Shown: positions 52,453-60,662 of the stretch, one piece after another
Layout of the letters: each line of letters opens with the position of its first letter
Position numbering within the stretch: the first letter of the stretch is position 1
Assembly (NCBI RefSeq): GCF_024622195.1
Contig: NZ_JANKBI010000003.1
Span: forward strand, 325,229-389,228
Direction of reading: 5' to 3'
Source: Murimonas intestini
GTDB taxonomy: Bacteria; Bacillota; Clostridia; Lachnospirales; Lachnospiraceae
Length of the DNA stretch: 64,000 nt
Notes under the pieces: generated by a model
Database searches by the model: none
What the model saw: only the letters and a program-made list of their open reading frames with translations
What the model was told of the DNA's origin: nothing
Program-made: the position numbers and the translations under genes

Positions 52453-53328
52453 ATGAAATATATAGATAAGAGCGGGAATACATATCAAGAGGACAATGCG
52501 CAGGATAAGCTCCTGCGCAAATTATATACCTCGGTCTGGGGCAGGCTGCTGCTGAAGCCCCTGGTCCATCCTGCACTTTCCCGGGCAGCCGGAGCTGTCC
52601 TGGATACAGGGTTCTCCAGGATACTGATAAAACCTTTTATTAAGGCAAACCACATTGATATGTCACCTTATGTCAGAAGGAAATATACTTCTTATAATGA
52701 CTTTTTTACACGGGAGATACAGCCTGAGGAGCGCATGATAAACCTGGATGAACACCATATTGTGAGCCCGTCAGACGGAAAAGTGTCAGCCTATGAGCTT
52801 AAGAACGGTATGTCATTCTGGGTGAAGAATACGAGGTATACTCTGGAGACTCTCCTTAAGAGCAAAAAGCTGGCGGGGAAGTATAAGGACGGCTATCTTG
52901 TGGTCATCCGCCTGACAGTGGATGATTATCACAGATACTGCTATCCTGTATCCGGGAGAAAGTCAGCAAACCGCCATATAAGCGGCGTGCTGCACACTGT
53001 GAACCCGGCGGCATGTGAGACGCTGCCTGTATACAAGGAAAATACAAGAGAGTACACTCTGATCAGAAGCAGCAGATTTGGCGACGTGCTTCAGATGGAG
53101 GTGGGAGCCCTTATGGTGGGGCGTATCCTGAACTACCACGGAATCAGGAATGTGGAGAAGGGGCAGGAGAAGGGCAGGTTCGAATTCGGCGGTTCTACAA
53201 TCATACTTGTTCTTGAGAAAAGCAGGGTGCAGCTGGATCACCGGCTTCTTGAAAATACAGAAAACGGATATGAGACACTGGTAAAAATGGGGGAATCAAT
53301 AGGTCAAGAAAAAACACTTGACAATTGA
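52453..53328 (+). CDS. psd: Phosphatidylserine decarboxylase
   Basis: Converts phosphatidylserine to phosphatidylethanolamine using a pyruvoyl group. The self-cleavage site FEFGGSTII places the pyruvoyl-forming Ser at residue 248. NDFFTREIQPEERM, VSPSDGKVSAYE and RLTVDDYHRYCYPVSG are further signatures. Start at 52453 (MKYIDKSGNTYQ) follows GAGAGGAA; an upstream start at 52399 would be inside pssA without a site. At 291 residues it belongs to the proenzyme form with processing near its C-terminus. Together with pssA it shows that this organism can make PE. Confidence 0.95.
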   Translation: MKYIDKSGNTYQEDNAQDKLLRKLYTSVWGRLLLKPLVHPALSRAAGAVLDTGFSRILIKPFIKANHIDMSPYVRRKYTSYNDFFTREIQPEERMINLDEHHIVSPSDGKVSAYELKNGMSFWVKNTRYTLETLLKSKKLAGKYKDGYLVVIRLTVDDYHRYCYPVSGRKSANRHISGVLHTVNPAACETLPVYKENTREYTLIRSSRFGDVLQMEVGALMVGRILNYHGIRNVEKGQEKGRFEFGGSTIILVLEKSRVQLDHRLLENTENGYETLVKMGESIGQEKTLDN

Positions 53329-53346
53329 GAAAGTATCGTATATTAT
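53318..53346 (+). promoter_or_regulatory. Promoter of the ylxM-ffh operon
   Basis: TTGACA (53318-53323), 17 bases, TATTAT (53341-53346). The -35 box overlaps the last codons of psd. Confidence 0.8.
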
Positions 53347-53363
53347 ATTCAAGGTGAGCACGC

Positions 53364-53708
53364 ATGGAAAAGATTGTAGAGCAGACTTTATTATATGACT
53401 TTTATGGTGAGCTTCTTACGGAGCACCAGAGAACTGTCTATGAAGATGTAGTGATGAACGATATCTCGTATTCAGAAATAGCCCAGGAGCGGGGAATCAG
53501 CCGTCAGGGCGTGCACGACCTTATAAAGCGGTGCAATAAGATTCTGGCGGACTATGAAGAAAAACTTCATCTGGTAGAGAAATTTATTTTTATCAGACAA
53601 AGAGTTGAAGAGATCCAGGGTTTGACGAAAAAGGCCGGCAGCATGGATGATTTATCACTTGTGCGGCAGATTGAGAAGATATCTAACGAAATCTTAGAGG
53701 AGTTGTAG
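53364..53708 (+). CDS. ylxM: YlxM/UPF0122 putative DNA-binding helix-turn-helix protein
   Basis: A 114-residue protein with a sigma-70 region 4-like helix-turn-helix (EHQRTVYEDVVMNDISYSEIAQERGISRQGVHDLIKRC), then a coiled-coil helix. The family is always next to ffh in Firmicutes and is thought to help SRP assembly or expression; in streptococci a related protein affects SRP GTPase activity. It lies three bases before ffh. Confidence 0.93.
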   Translation: MEKIVEQTLLYDFYGELLTEHQRTVYEDVVMNDISYSEIAQERGISRQGVHDLIKRCNKILADYEEKLHLVEKFIFIRQRVEEIQGLTKKAGSMDDLSLVRQIEKISNEILEEL

Positions 53709-53711
53709 ACA

Positions 53712-55058
53712 ATGGCATTTGAAAGCTTATCTGATAAATTGCAGAATGTATTTAAAAGCCTGCGAAGCAAAGGGCGGCTGACTGAAGGTGATGTCAAGTC
53801 GGCATTAAAAGAAGTCAAGATGGCTCTTTTAGAGGCGGACGTCAGTTTTAAGGTTGTAAAGCAGTTCATAAAAGCTGTGCAGGAGCGTTCGGTGGGTGCG
53901 GACGTCATGAATGGCCTGAATCCTGCTCAGATGGTCATCAAGATCGTCAACGAGGAACTGGTCAGTCTGATGGGATCCGATACCACAGAGATCCAGCTGA
54001 GGCCGGGCAACGAGATTACTGTCATCATGATGGCAGGACTTCAGGGAGCAGGTAAGACAACTACTGCGGCCAAGATTGCCGGAAAGCTGAAATCAAAAGG
54101 AAGAAAGCCTTTGCTGGCAGCGTGTGACATTTACCGCCCGGCGGCTATACAGCAGCTGCAGATAAATGGTGAAAAACAGGGAGTGGAAGTCTTCACTATG
54201 GGAGACAAGATAAGTCCTGTGGATATAGCCAAAGCAGCCGTGGAGCATGCCAGATCACATAATTTAAACGTAGTTATACTGGATACGGCAGGACGTCTTC
54301 ACGTAGATGAAGAAATGATGGATGAGCTGATCAGGATCAAGGATTCCATTCAAGTGGACCAGACGATACTTGTAGTAGATGCCATGACAGGGCAGGATGC
54401 AGTAAATGTGTCTGAAATGTTCAATCAGAAGGTTGGCATAGACGGAGTGATACTGACAAAGCTGGACGGCGATACAAGAGGCGGTGCAGCGCTTTCTATT
54501 AAGGCAACATGCGGCAAGCCGATCCTGTATACAGGTATGGGAGAGAAGCTCTCTGACCTGGAACAGTTTTACCCGGACAGGATGGCCTCCAGAATTCTTG
54601 GAATGGGCGATGTGATGTCCCTCATTGAGAAGGCCCAGGCCAATATTGATGAAGAAAAAGCCAGGAACATGGAGCAGAAGCTGAAGAAAGCCCAGTTTGG
54701 TTTTGACGACTATCTGGAGAGCATGAACCAGCTGAAGAATATGGGCGGAATCAGCAGCGTACTTTCGATGATGCCCGGCATGGGCAGCAAGATGAAAGAT
54801 CTGGAATCTGCTGTAGATGAAAAGAAGATGGCAGGAATCGAAGCTATGATACTTTCGATGACGCCCAAGGAAAGAGCTAACCCGGATATCCTTAATCCAT
54901 CCAGAAAGAAGCGTATCGCTGCAGGGGCAGGAGTGGATATCAGTGAGGTAAATAAACTGGTCAAGCAGTTTGAACAGGCCAGAAAGATGATGAAACAGGT
55001 CCCTGGAATGATGGGAGGCAAAGGTGGTAAAAGAGGTAAGTTTAAACTTCCTTTTTAA
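53712..55058 (+). CDS. ffh: Signal recognition particle GTPase Ffh
   Basis: Protein of 448 residues that binds signal peptides and SRP RNA in co-translational membrane targeting. It has the N domain (FESLSDKLQNVFKSLRSKGRL), G domain with GLQGAGKTTTAAKIAG, DTAGRLHVDEEMMDE and TKLDGDTRGGAA, and a methionine-rich M domain from about 300 with SMMPGMGSKMKDLE and a C-terminal glycine/lysine tail. FtsY, its receptor, is encoded about 5 kb upstream. It leads the rpsP-khpA-rimM-trmD block. Confidence 0.98.
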   Translation: MAFESLSDKLQNVFKSLRSKGRLTEGDVKSALKEVKMALLEADVSFKVVKQFIKAVQERSVGADVMNGLNPAQMVIKIVNEELVSLMGSDTTEIQLRPGNEITVIMMAGLQGAGKTTTAAKIAGKLKSKGRKPLLAACDIYRPAAIQQLQINGEKQGVEVFTMGDKISPVDIAKAAVEHARSHNLNVVILDTAGRLHVDEEMMDELIRIKDSIQVDQTILVVDAMTGQDAVNVSEMFNQKVGIDGVILTKLDGDTRGGAALSIKATCGKPILYTGMGEKLSDLEQFYPDRMASRILGMGDVMSLIEKAQANIDEEKARNMEQKLKKAQFGFDDYLESMNQLKNMGGISSVLSMMPGMGSKMKDLESAVDEKKMAGIEAMILSMTPKERANPDILNPSRKKRIAAGAGVDISEVNKLVKQFEQARKMMKQVPGMMGGKGGKRGKFKLPF

Positions 55059-55092
55059 CATAAAAGATAAATAACCCAAGGAGGTGAAAGTA

Positions 55093-55338
55093 ATGGCAGT
55101 TAAAATCAGACTTAGAAGAATGGGTCAGAAAAAGGCTCCTTTCTATAGAATCGTTGTAGCTGATTCTCGTTCCCCGAGAGATGGTAAATGTATCGATGAG
55201 ATCGGTACTTACAATCCGAACATTGAACCAAGCGAGTTCAAGATCAACGAAGAATTAGCAAAGAAGTGGCTTGATAACGGAGCTCAGCCTACAGAAGTAG
55301 TTGGAAAACTCTTCAAATTAGCTGGAATTGAAAAATAG
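55093..55338 (+). CDS. rpsP: 30S ribosomal protein S16
   Basis: Small-subunit protein of 81 residues, MAVKIRLRRMGQKKAPFYRIV with the typical DSRSPRDGKCIDEIGTYNP motif. The ATG at 55093 follows AAGGAGGTGAAAGTA; an earlier frame start at 55084 overlaps that site and is rejected. Confidence 0.98.
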   Translation: MAVKIRLRRMGQKKAPFYRIVVADSRSPRDGKCIDEIGTYNPNIEPSEFKINEELAKKWLDNGAQPTEVVGKLFKLAGIEK

Positions 55339-55355
55339 GACAAAAGGTGACCGTA

Positions 55356-55583
55356 ATGAAAGAATTAGTAGAAGTAATTGCAAAGTCTCTTGTTGAAAAT
55401 CCAGATGAGGTTGTAGTAACGGAAAAGGAAACCGGAAAATCTATTGTCCTGGAACTGAAGGTAGCTCCTTCCGATATGGGGAAGGTTATTGGAAAACAGG
55501 GCAGGATCGCGAAGGCTATTCGTTCTGTGGTAAAAGCTGCAGCAGCCAAGGAAGATAAAAAGGTAGTAGTTGATATACTGTAA
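55356..55583 (+). CDS. khpA: KH-domain RNA-binding protein KhpA
   Basis: A 75-residue protein with one KH domain (LKVAPSDMGKVIGKQGRIAKAIRSVV), containing the GKQG loop for RNA contact. KhpA partners with KhpB (Jag) in Gram-positive bacteria, affecting small RNAs and cell division. The ATG at 55356 fits AAAAGGTGA better than a GTG at 55347. It lies between rpsP and rimM as in most Firmicutes. Confidence 0.93.
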   Translation: MKELVEVIAKSLVENPDEVVVTEKETGKSIVLELKVAPSDMGKVIGKQGRIAKAIRSVVKAAAAKEDKKVVVDIL

Positions 55584-55589
55584 ATGGAA

Positions 55590-55624
55590 CCCGGTGCCAG
55601 AGAGATGGTTACCGGGCTTTTTTA
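55590..55624 (+). terminator. Hairpin terminator after khpA
   Basis: CCCGGT (55590-55595) pairs with ACCGGG (55611-55616) and is followed by a T run (CTTTTTTAT). It may allow partial read-through into rimM. Confidence 0.65.
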
Positions 55625-55693
55625 TATGACCGGGGCGGGCAGTCACCGGGCTGTATAAAGCCTCAGCATTGAGTCAAGAAAGGAAAATCCGGA

Positions 55694-56203
55694 ATGGAAC
55701 AGTTTTTTCAGATTGGAGTGATTTCCTCCACCCATGGGCTGAAGGGGGAAGTAAAGGTTTATCCCACAACTGAGGATCCCAAACGATTTGAGGTCATCAG
55801 AGATGTAATACTGGATACGGGAAAAGAACAGATTAATCTTGAAATAGAGCGTGTCAAATATTTTAAACAGTTTGTGATCGTGAAGTTCAGAGGAATCGAT
55901 GATATAAATGATATCGAGAAATATAAAGGACGCAGTCTTCTTGTCACAAGAGAAAATGCCACTCCTCTTGAGGAGGGAGAATTCTATGTGGCCGATCTCA
56001 TTGGCCTTGAGGTTGTCACAGAGGATGGCAGCTCTTACGGACATCTAGTAGATGTGATGGAGACAGGGGCAAATGATGTCTATGTAATAGAGCGCAGTGA
56101 TGGGAAAGAGATCCTGGTTCCTGCCATAAAGCAGTGCATCCTGGATACAGATATAGATAAGGGAATAATGAAGATCCACCTTCTGGAAGGATTGGAGGAC
56201 TAA
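55694..56203 (+). CDS. rimM: Ribosome maturation factor RimM
   Basis: Assists assembly of the 30S head near S19. The 169-residue sequence has the N-terminal beta-barrel (FFQIGVISSTHGLKGEVKVYPTTEDPKRF) and a C-terminal PRC barrel (FYVADLIGLEVVTEDGSSYGHLVDVM). It ends directly before trmD, whose ATG follows the stop codon. Confidence 0.96.
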   Translation: MEQFFQIGVISSTHGLKGEVKVYPTTEDPKRFEVIRDVILDTGKEQINLEIERVKYFKQFVIVKFRGIDDINDIEKYKGRSLLVTRENATPLEEGEFYVADLIGLEVVTEDGSSYGHLVDVMETGANDVYVIERSDGKEILVPAIKQCILDTDIDKGIMKIHLLEGLED

Positions 56204-56938
56204 ATGAAATATCATGTGCTGACACTTTTTCCTGAGATGATCATGCAGGGACTGGGAGTAAGTATTATAGGGCGCGCGATGGAGAAGGGCCTGCTGGAGC
56301 TGGAGGCGGTCAATATCAGGGATTATGCCAATAACAAACATAATAAAGTAGATGATTATCCATACGGGGGAGGGGCAGGCATGGTCATGCAGGCTGCTCC
56401 TGTTTATGGAGCTTATGAAGCCGTAAAAGAGAAGATCGGCTATGCGCCGAGAGTCGTCTACCTGACGCCCCAGGGAGAGGTGTTTAACCAGCAGCTTGCT
56501 AAGGAACTGGCCAAAGAAGATGATCTTGTTTTTCTGTGCGGCCACTATGAGGGGATTGATGAACGTGTACTTGAAGAGGTAGTCACAGATTTTGTATCCA
56601 TAGGCGATTATGTGCTCACAGGCGGGGAGCTTCCCGCTATGGTGATGATAGACGCTGTATCGCGCATGGTGCCCGGCGTACTGAGCAATGGAGAATCTGG
56701 GGAGACAGAGTCCTTTGAGGGTAATCTGCTGGAATATCCCCAGTACAGCAGGCCGGAAGAATGGCATGGCAAAAAGGTGCCCGAAGTGCTTCTCTCAGGC
56801 CATCATGCGAACATTGCTAAATGGAGAAGAGAGCAGTCCATACTGAGAACCGCCCAGCGCCGGCCCGATCTGCTGGAAAAAGCCCGGCTGACAGAAAAAG
56901 AGAAAGATTTTCTTTCCAAATCAGAAAAATCATGGTAA
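56204..56938 (+). CDS. trmD: tRNA (guanine-N1-)-methyltransferase TrmD
   Basis: Methylates G37 of tRNAs using S-adenosylmethionine, preventing frameshifts. The 244-residue trefoil-knot enzyme shows LFPEMIMQGLGVSIIGRA, DDYPYGGGAGMVM, YLTPQGEVFNQ, GHYEGIDERV and DYVLTGGELPAMVMIDA. It begins at the base after rimM's stop. Some pairing (CCTAGGGG with ATATTCCCTGGG, and ATGCACTGTGCAT) follows its end, but without a T run. Confidence 0.97.
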   Translation: MKYHVLTLFPEMIMQGLGVSIIGRAMEKGLLELEAVNIRDYANNKHNKVDDYPYGGGAGMVMQAAPVYGAYEAVKEKIGYAPRVVYLTPQGEVFNQQLAKELAKEDDLVFLCGHYEGIDERVLEEVVTDFVSIGDYVLTGGELPAMVMIDAVSRMVPGVLSNGESGETESFEGNLLEYPQYSRPEEWHGKKVPEVLLSGHHANIAKWRREQSILRTAQRRPDLLEKARLTEKEKDFLSKSEKSW

Positions 56939-57059
56939 TATATTTCCTAGGGGTATTGGATAATATTCCCTGGGATGCACTGTGCATCTGCTGCAGTATG
57001 AAAACAGAATAGAATGTTGCCGGAATATGCCATTTTATACCGTAAGTGTTTCCTTTTTC

Positions 57060-57221
57060 GTAACAGTTCAGCCTTCCACTGTTCCGCGAGGTGTTTTCGT
57101 GCAAAATGCACGAAAATCCCGAGAGTTGCAGCGCCAAAATGCTGTCACAGCATTTTGTGTGCATCGCGGAGCGTTGTTATAGGTCAGATGGCTGCTGAAT
57201 AGCAGACGGCTGAACTGTAAC
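57060..57221. mobile_element. 162-bp MITE-like element with GTAA ends and 8-bp target duplication
   Basis: The ends are 14-bp inverted repeats with one mismatch (GTAACAGTTCAGCC at 57060-57073; the complement of GGCTGAACTGTAAC at 57208-57221). CCTTTTTC is repeated directly on both sides (57052-57059 and 57222-57229). Inside are TCCGCGA/TCGCGGA (57083-57089, 57164-57170), hairpins TTTTCGTGCA/TGCACGAAAA (57094-57116) and CAAAATGCTG/CAGCATTTTG (57135-57157), and CTGCT/AGCAG (57192-57205). There is no gene. GTAA ends with 8-bp duplications are typical of the IS66 family, so a transposase supplied elsewhere is likely. Confidence 0.75.
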
Positions 57222-57251
57222 CCTTTTTCTTGTTTTGCAGGTAAAAAATAC

Positions 57252-57280
57252 TTGCAATCCCAATTGAATCATGATAGAAT
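57252..57280 (+). promoter_or_regulatory. Promoter of rplS
   Basis: TTGCAA (57252-57257), 17 bases, TAGAAT (57275-57280). It gives an 80-base leader before the rplS ATG. A leader autoregulated by L19 is known in some Firmicutes; I cannot confirm it here. Confidence 0.6.
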
Positions 57281-57359
57281 AATATGCGTTGTGAGAAAAG
57301 AGATGGTCCTCTGCTACAGATATGTATTAAGAACATCCGATAATATAAGGAGGCACACA

Positions 57360-57707
57360 ATGAACGAAATTATCAAGAAGATTGAAGAAGCTCAGTTAAA
57401 AGCTGACGCACCAGTATTTAATGTTGGTGATACTGTTAAAGTATACGCTAAGATTAAAGAGGGAAACCGTGAAAGAATCCAGGTTTTCGAAGGAACTGTT
57501 TTAAAGAAACAGGGCGGAAGCTCAAGAGCAACCTTTACTGTAAGAAAGAATTCTAATGGTATCGGAGTAGAAAAGACATGGCCGTTACATTCCCCGAGCG
57601 TTGAGAGGGTTGAAGTTGTCAGAAGAGGTAAAGTAAGACGTGCAAAACTGAACTACTTAAGGAAACGTGTTGGAAAGAGCGCCAAAGTTAAAGAATTAGT
57701 GAAATAA
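57360..57707 (+). CDS. rplS: 50S ribosomal protein L19
   Basis: Large-subunit protein of 115 residues at the 30S-50S interface: MNEIIKKIEEAQLKADAPVF, GDTVKVYAKIKEGNRERIQVFEG, GIGVEKTWPLHSPSV and RRGKVRRAKLNYLR are typical. The ATG at 57360 follows AAGGAGG; the open frame extends upstream but without an initiation site. It has its own promoter, separated from trmD by the MITE-like element. Confidence 0.98.
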   Translation: MNEIIKKIEEAQLKADAPVFNVGDTVKVYAKIKEGNRERIQVFEGTVLKKQGGSSRATFTVRKNSNGIGVEKTWPLHSPSVERVEVVRRGKVRRAKLNYLRKRVGKSAKVKELVK

Positions 57708-57719
57708 TATGGAATGGAC

Positions 57720-57754
57720 CAGGGACAAGTACTTAGGTATGTTGTCCCTGTTTT
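57720..57754 (+). terminator. Terminator after rplS
   Basis: CAGGGACAA (57720-57728) pairs with TTGTCCCTG (57742-57750), followed by TTTT. Confidence 0.8.
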
Positions 57755-57808
57755 CAAGTTAAATACCCCGCAGCAAGCCGCGGAAAATAAAAAAGATGAG
57801 GTATAGAC

Positions 57809-58387
57809 ATGGTGGAAAGAGAGCGCAGAAGAAAGAACGTGCCGGAGAAGCCGAAAAAAAGCGTGCCTAAAGTCATTTTTGGATGGACATTCCAGATTAT
57901 AGTCGTCATCATGTTTGCTTACGTGCTCGTATATTTTTTTGGACAGACCAGAACAAATATTGGACAGTCAATGGATACCACATTGTCAGGAGGGGATACT
58001 GTACTTCTGAATGAGATGTCCTACCGTCTGGGCGGGCCAAAAAGAAATGATGTCATAGCTTTTAAGCCAAATGGCAGCGCAAACAGCCATTCTTATATCA
58101 AGAGGGTGGTAGGGCTGCCGGGAGAAACAATTCAGATCCGGGATGGCATGATATATATTAATGACAAGATTTATCTGGAGAAAAAGGATTATACTCCTAT
58201 GACAGAGGCAGGCCTTGCTGAAGAACCTATCGTTCTCGGGACGAATGAATACTTTGTTCTTGGGGATAACAGAAATAACAGTGAAGACAGCCGGTTTGCA
58301 GATATTGGGCTGGTAAAAAAGGATGATATTGAAGGAAGAGTATGGTTCGTGATTTCTCCCTGGGAGAATTTCGGATTCGTGAAGTAG
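57809..58387 (+). CDS. lepB: Signal peptidase I (first of two)
   Basis: Membrane protease of 192 residues that removes signal peptides. A basic N-terminus and one helix at about 22-45 lead to the catalytic Ser54 in NIGQSMDTTL and Lys98 in HSYIKRVVGLPGE. GDNRNNSEDSR is the last conserved block. The usual GxSMxPTL is changed to SMDTTL (Thr for Pro). A second copy, lepB at 59287, lies just after rbgA. It overlaps nothing; rbgA starts 11 bases after its stop. Confidence 0.93.
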   Translation: MVERERRRKNVPEKPKKSVPKVIFGWTFQIIVVIMFAYVLVYFFGQTRTNIGQSMDTTLSGGDTVLLNEMSYRLGGPKRNDVIAFKPNGSANSHSYIKRVVGLPGETIQIRDGMIYINDKIYLEKKDYTPMTEAGLAEEPIVLGTNEYFVLGDNRNNSEDSRFADIGLVKKDDIEGRVWFVISPWENFGFVK

Positions 58388-58398
58388 AAAGGAAATAT

Positions 58399-59247
58399 AT
58401 GAATTATCAATGGTATCCCGGCCACATGACAAAGGCCAGACGCATGATGCAGGAAGACATCAAGCTCATCGATCTGGTCATTGAGCTTTTAGACGCAAGG
58501 GTTCCGATGAGCAGCCGGAATCCGGATATTGACAGGCTGGCCGGCAGCAAGTCCAGGATCGTGCTGCTGAATAAAGCTGATCTGGCTGACGAGAGGGCGA
58601 CAGATAAGTGGATGGAGTTTTTCAGAGATAAGGGCATTCTTGCTGTGAAGATCAACTCCAGAAGCGGTTCCGGCGTGAAGTCCATTAACAGTGCAGTCCA
58701 GGAAGCTTGTAAAGAAAAAATAGAGAGAGACAGGAAAAGAGGCATACTGAACCGTCCGGTGAGGGCTATGGTGGTTGGAATCCCAAATGTGGGGAAATCC
58801 ACTTTTATAAATACTCTTGCAGGCAAGGCATGTGCCAAGACAGGAAATAAACCCGGCGTTACTAAGGGCAAGCAGTGGATTAGGCTCAATAAGAGCGTGG
58901 AGCTGCTGGATACTCCGGGTATCCTCTGGCCAAAGTTTGAAGACCAGACAGTTGGGAGGAACCTGGCCATGATAGGTTCTATCAGGGATGAGATATTGAA
59001 TGCGGATGAGCTGGCCGCTGCTCTGATCCAGTATCTGACAGAAGCATATCCCGGGACATTAAGCGCGAGGTATTCCTGCTCAGAAGAAGGAAGTGCGGCA
59101 GATATATTAGGTGAGATCGCCGAAAACCGTTCCTGCCGTTTGAAGGGAAACGAGCTGGATTATGGTAAGGCGTCTGCAATTGTGATTGAGGATTTCAGGA
59201 GCGGAAGGCTGGGGAAGATTACTCTGGAACTGCCGGAGAGAGCCTAA
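58399..59247 (+). CDS. rbgA: Ribosome biogenesis GTPase RbgA (YlqF)
   Basis: GTPase of 282 residues needed for late 50S subunit assembly. The G motifs are circularly permuted: NKAD at 58-61, then GIPNVGKST at 127-135, then DTPG at 171-174. The C-terminal domain (about 180-282) binds the ribosome. The ATG at 58399 (MNYQWYPGHMTKARRMM) follows AAAGGAAA; an earlier start at 58342 lies inside lepB and is rejected. Its place beside rplS and rnhB matches other Firmicutes. Confidence 0.96.
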   Translation: MNYQWYPGHMTKARRMMQEDIKLIDLVIELLDARVPMSSRNPDIDRLAGSKSRIVLLNKADLADERATDKWMEFFRDKGILAVKINSRSGSGVKSINSAVQEACKEKIERDRKRGILNRPVRAMVVGIPNVGKSTFINTLAGKACAKTGNKPGVTKGKQWIRLNKSVELLDTPGILWPKFEDQTVGRNLAMIGSIRDEILNADELAAALIQYLTEAYPGTLSARYSCSEEGSAADILGEIAENRSCRLKGNELDYGKASAIVIEDFRSGRLGKITLELPERA

Positions 59248-59286
59248 GCGCCTGTGATAAGAAACTAAAAAGAAAGTGGTGGAAGT

Positions 59287-59856
59287 ATGAGCGATAAAGG
59301 GGAAAAAGAAGAAAAAAAAGAGAAGAGCACGGTGGGTGAACTTGCCACAATGCTTTTATATGTAGCGATCGTCCTGGTACTCACATTTTTGGTGGTACGT
59401 TATGTGGGACAGAGGACAGAAGTGAGCGGTCATTCTATGGAGCCTACCTTGTCAGACGGGGATAATCTGATCGTGGATAAGATCAGCTACCGCTTTAATG
59501 ATCCGCAGAGGTTTGACATTATAGTTTTTCCTTTTCAGTATAAGGATAATACGTTTTATATTAAGCGTATCATCGGCCTTCCGGGAGAGACGGTGCAGAT
59601 AAAAGACGGAGTCATTTATATAAACGGTGAGGTCCTGGAGGAGCACTACGGCAAAGAAGTGATGGAGAAGAGCGGTTTGGCGGCAGAGCCGATCACGCTT
59701 GCTGATGACGAATATTTTGTCCTTGGGGATAACAGAAACGCCAGCTCCGACAGCCGCGAACCAAGTGTGGGCAGCATTAAGCGTGAAAATATTATTGGAC
59801 GGGCATGGCTGCGCATTTGGCCGTTTGACAGCTTTGGAATACTGAAACATCAATAA
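59287..59856 (+). CDS. lepB: Signal peptidase I (second of two)
   Basis: A 189-residue protease with a charged N-terminus (SDKGEKEEKKEK), one helix at about 20-38, catalytic Ser50 in VSGHSMEPTL and Lys93 in FYIKRIIGLPGE, then GDNRNASSDSR. It keeps the canonical SMEPTL motif, unlike the first copy. AAAGTGGTGG precedes the ATG. Two type I peptidases in one operon suggest division of substrates, or redundancy. Confidence 0.95.
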   Translation: MSDKGEKEEKKEKSTVGELATMLLYVAIVLVLTFLVVRYVGQRTEVSGHSMEPTLSDGDNLIVDKISYRFNDPQRFDIIVFPFQYKDNTFYIKRIIGLPGETVQIKDGVIYINGEVLEEHYGKEVMEKSGLAAEPITLADDEYFVLGDNRNASSDSREPSVGSIKRENIIGRAWLRIWPFDSFGILKHQ

Positions 59857-59868
59857 CAAGGAGCATTC

Positions 59869-60627
59869 ATGCAGGAAAAGATAGCTGATATAAAGAAGAA
59901 ATTTGAAGAAGCCGGGAATACCGGGCTTGAGGGACTGTTCGCAGAGTATGCGGACGATCCCAGGGCCGGTGTTGCCGGCTTAATAAAAAGGTATGCGAAG
60001 AAACTAAAGAATCTGCAGGAGGAGGCCGAACGCCTGGAGGCCATGAAAGCATATGAGAAAGAGTATGCGCAGGCGGGGCTGATAGCAGGAATCGATGAGG
60101 CAGGACGTGGACCACTGGCGGGGCCGGTAGTGGCGGCAGCAGTAATTCTGCCTCCTGACGCGCAGATATTGTGGCTAAACGATTCAAAGCAGGTGAGTGA
60201 GAAGAAAAGGGAGCTGCTCTTTGATGAGATAATGGAAAAGGCTGTGGCAGTTGGGGTAGGCATGGCAGGTCCCGGCAGGATCGATGAGATAAATATCCTT
60301 CAGGCTACATATGAAGCTATGCGGGAGGCGATTGGAAAACTGCAGGTAAAACCTGACCTGCTGCTCAATGATGCTGTCAGGATCCCCGGGATCACCATCA
60401 GGCAGGTGCCGATCATCAAGGGGGATGCCAAAAGTGTTTCTATAGCTGCAGCCAGTATTATTGCAAAAGTGACAAGGGACAGACTTATGAGAGAATATGA
60501 CAGTCTTATGCCTGAATACGGGTTTGCAGGGCACAAAGGCTACGGCAGCACATCCCATATTGAGGCTATCAGGAAGTATGGCCCTTCGCCCATTCACAGA
60601 AAGAGCTTTATCAAGAATTTTATATAG
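59869..60627 (+). CDS. rnhB: Ribonuclease HII
   Basis: Removes ribonucleotides from DNA-RNA hybrids. In 252 residues, a helical N-terminal extension of about 65 residues (as in Bacillus RNase HII) precedes the catalytic core: AGIDEAGRGPLAGPV (first Asp/Glu), LNDAVRIPG and ASIIAKVTRDRLM, with HKGYGSTSH later. CAAGGAG lies before the ATG. Confidence 0.96.
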   Translation: MQEKIADIKKKFEEAGNTGLEGLFAEYADDPRAGVAGLIKRYAKKLKNLQEEAERLEAMKAYEKEYAQAGLIAGIDEAGRGPLAGPVVAAAVILPPDAQILWLNDSKQVSEKKRELLFDEIMEKAVAVGVGMAGPGRIDEINILQATYEAMREAIGKLQVKPDLLLNDAVRIPGITIRQVPIIKGDAKSVSIAAASIIAKVTRDRLMREYDSLMPEYGFAGHKGYGSTSHIEAIRKYGPSPIHRKSFIKNFI

Positions 60628-60662
60628 AGCAGTGCTCACGGGAATGAGAAAGAAGGAAAGAT

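Noticed and set aside
57252..57359. Longer L19 protein starting at 57252
   Set aside because: The extension overlaps the promoter and lacks a start-site signal; AAGGAGG precedes the ATG at 57360.
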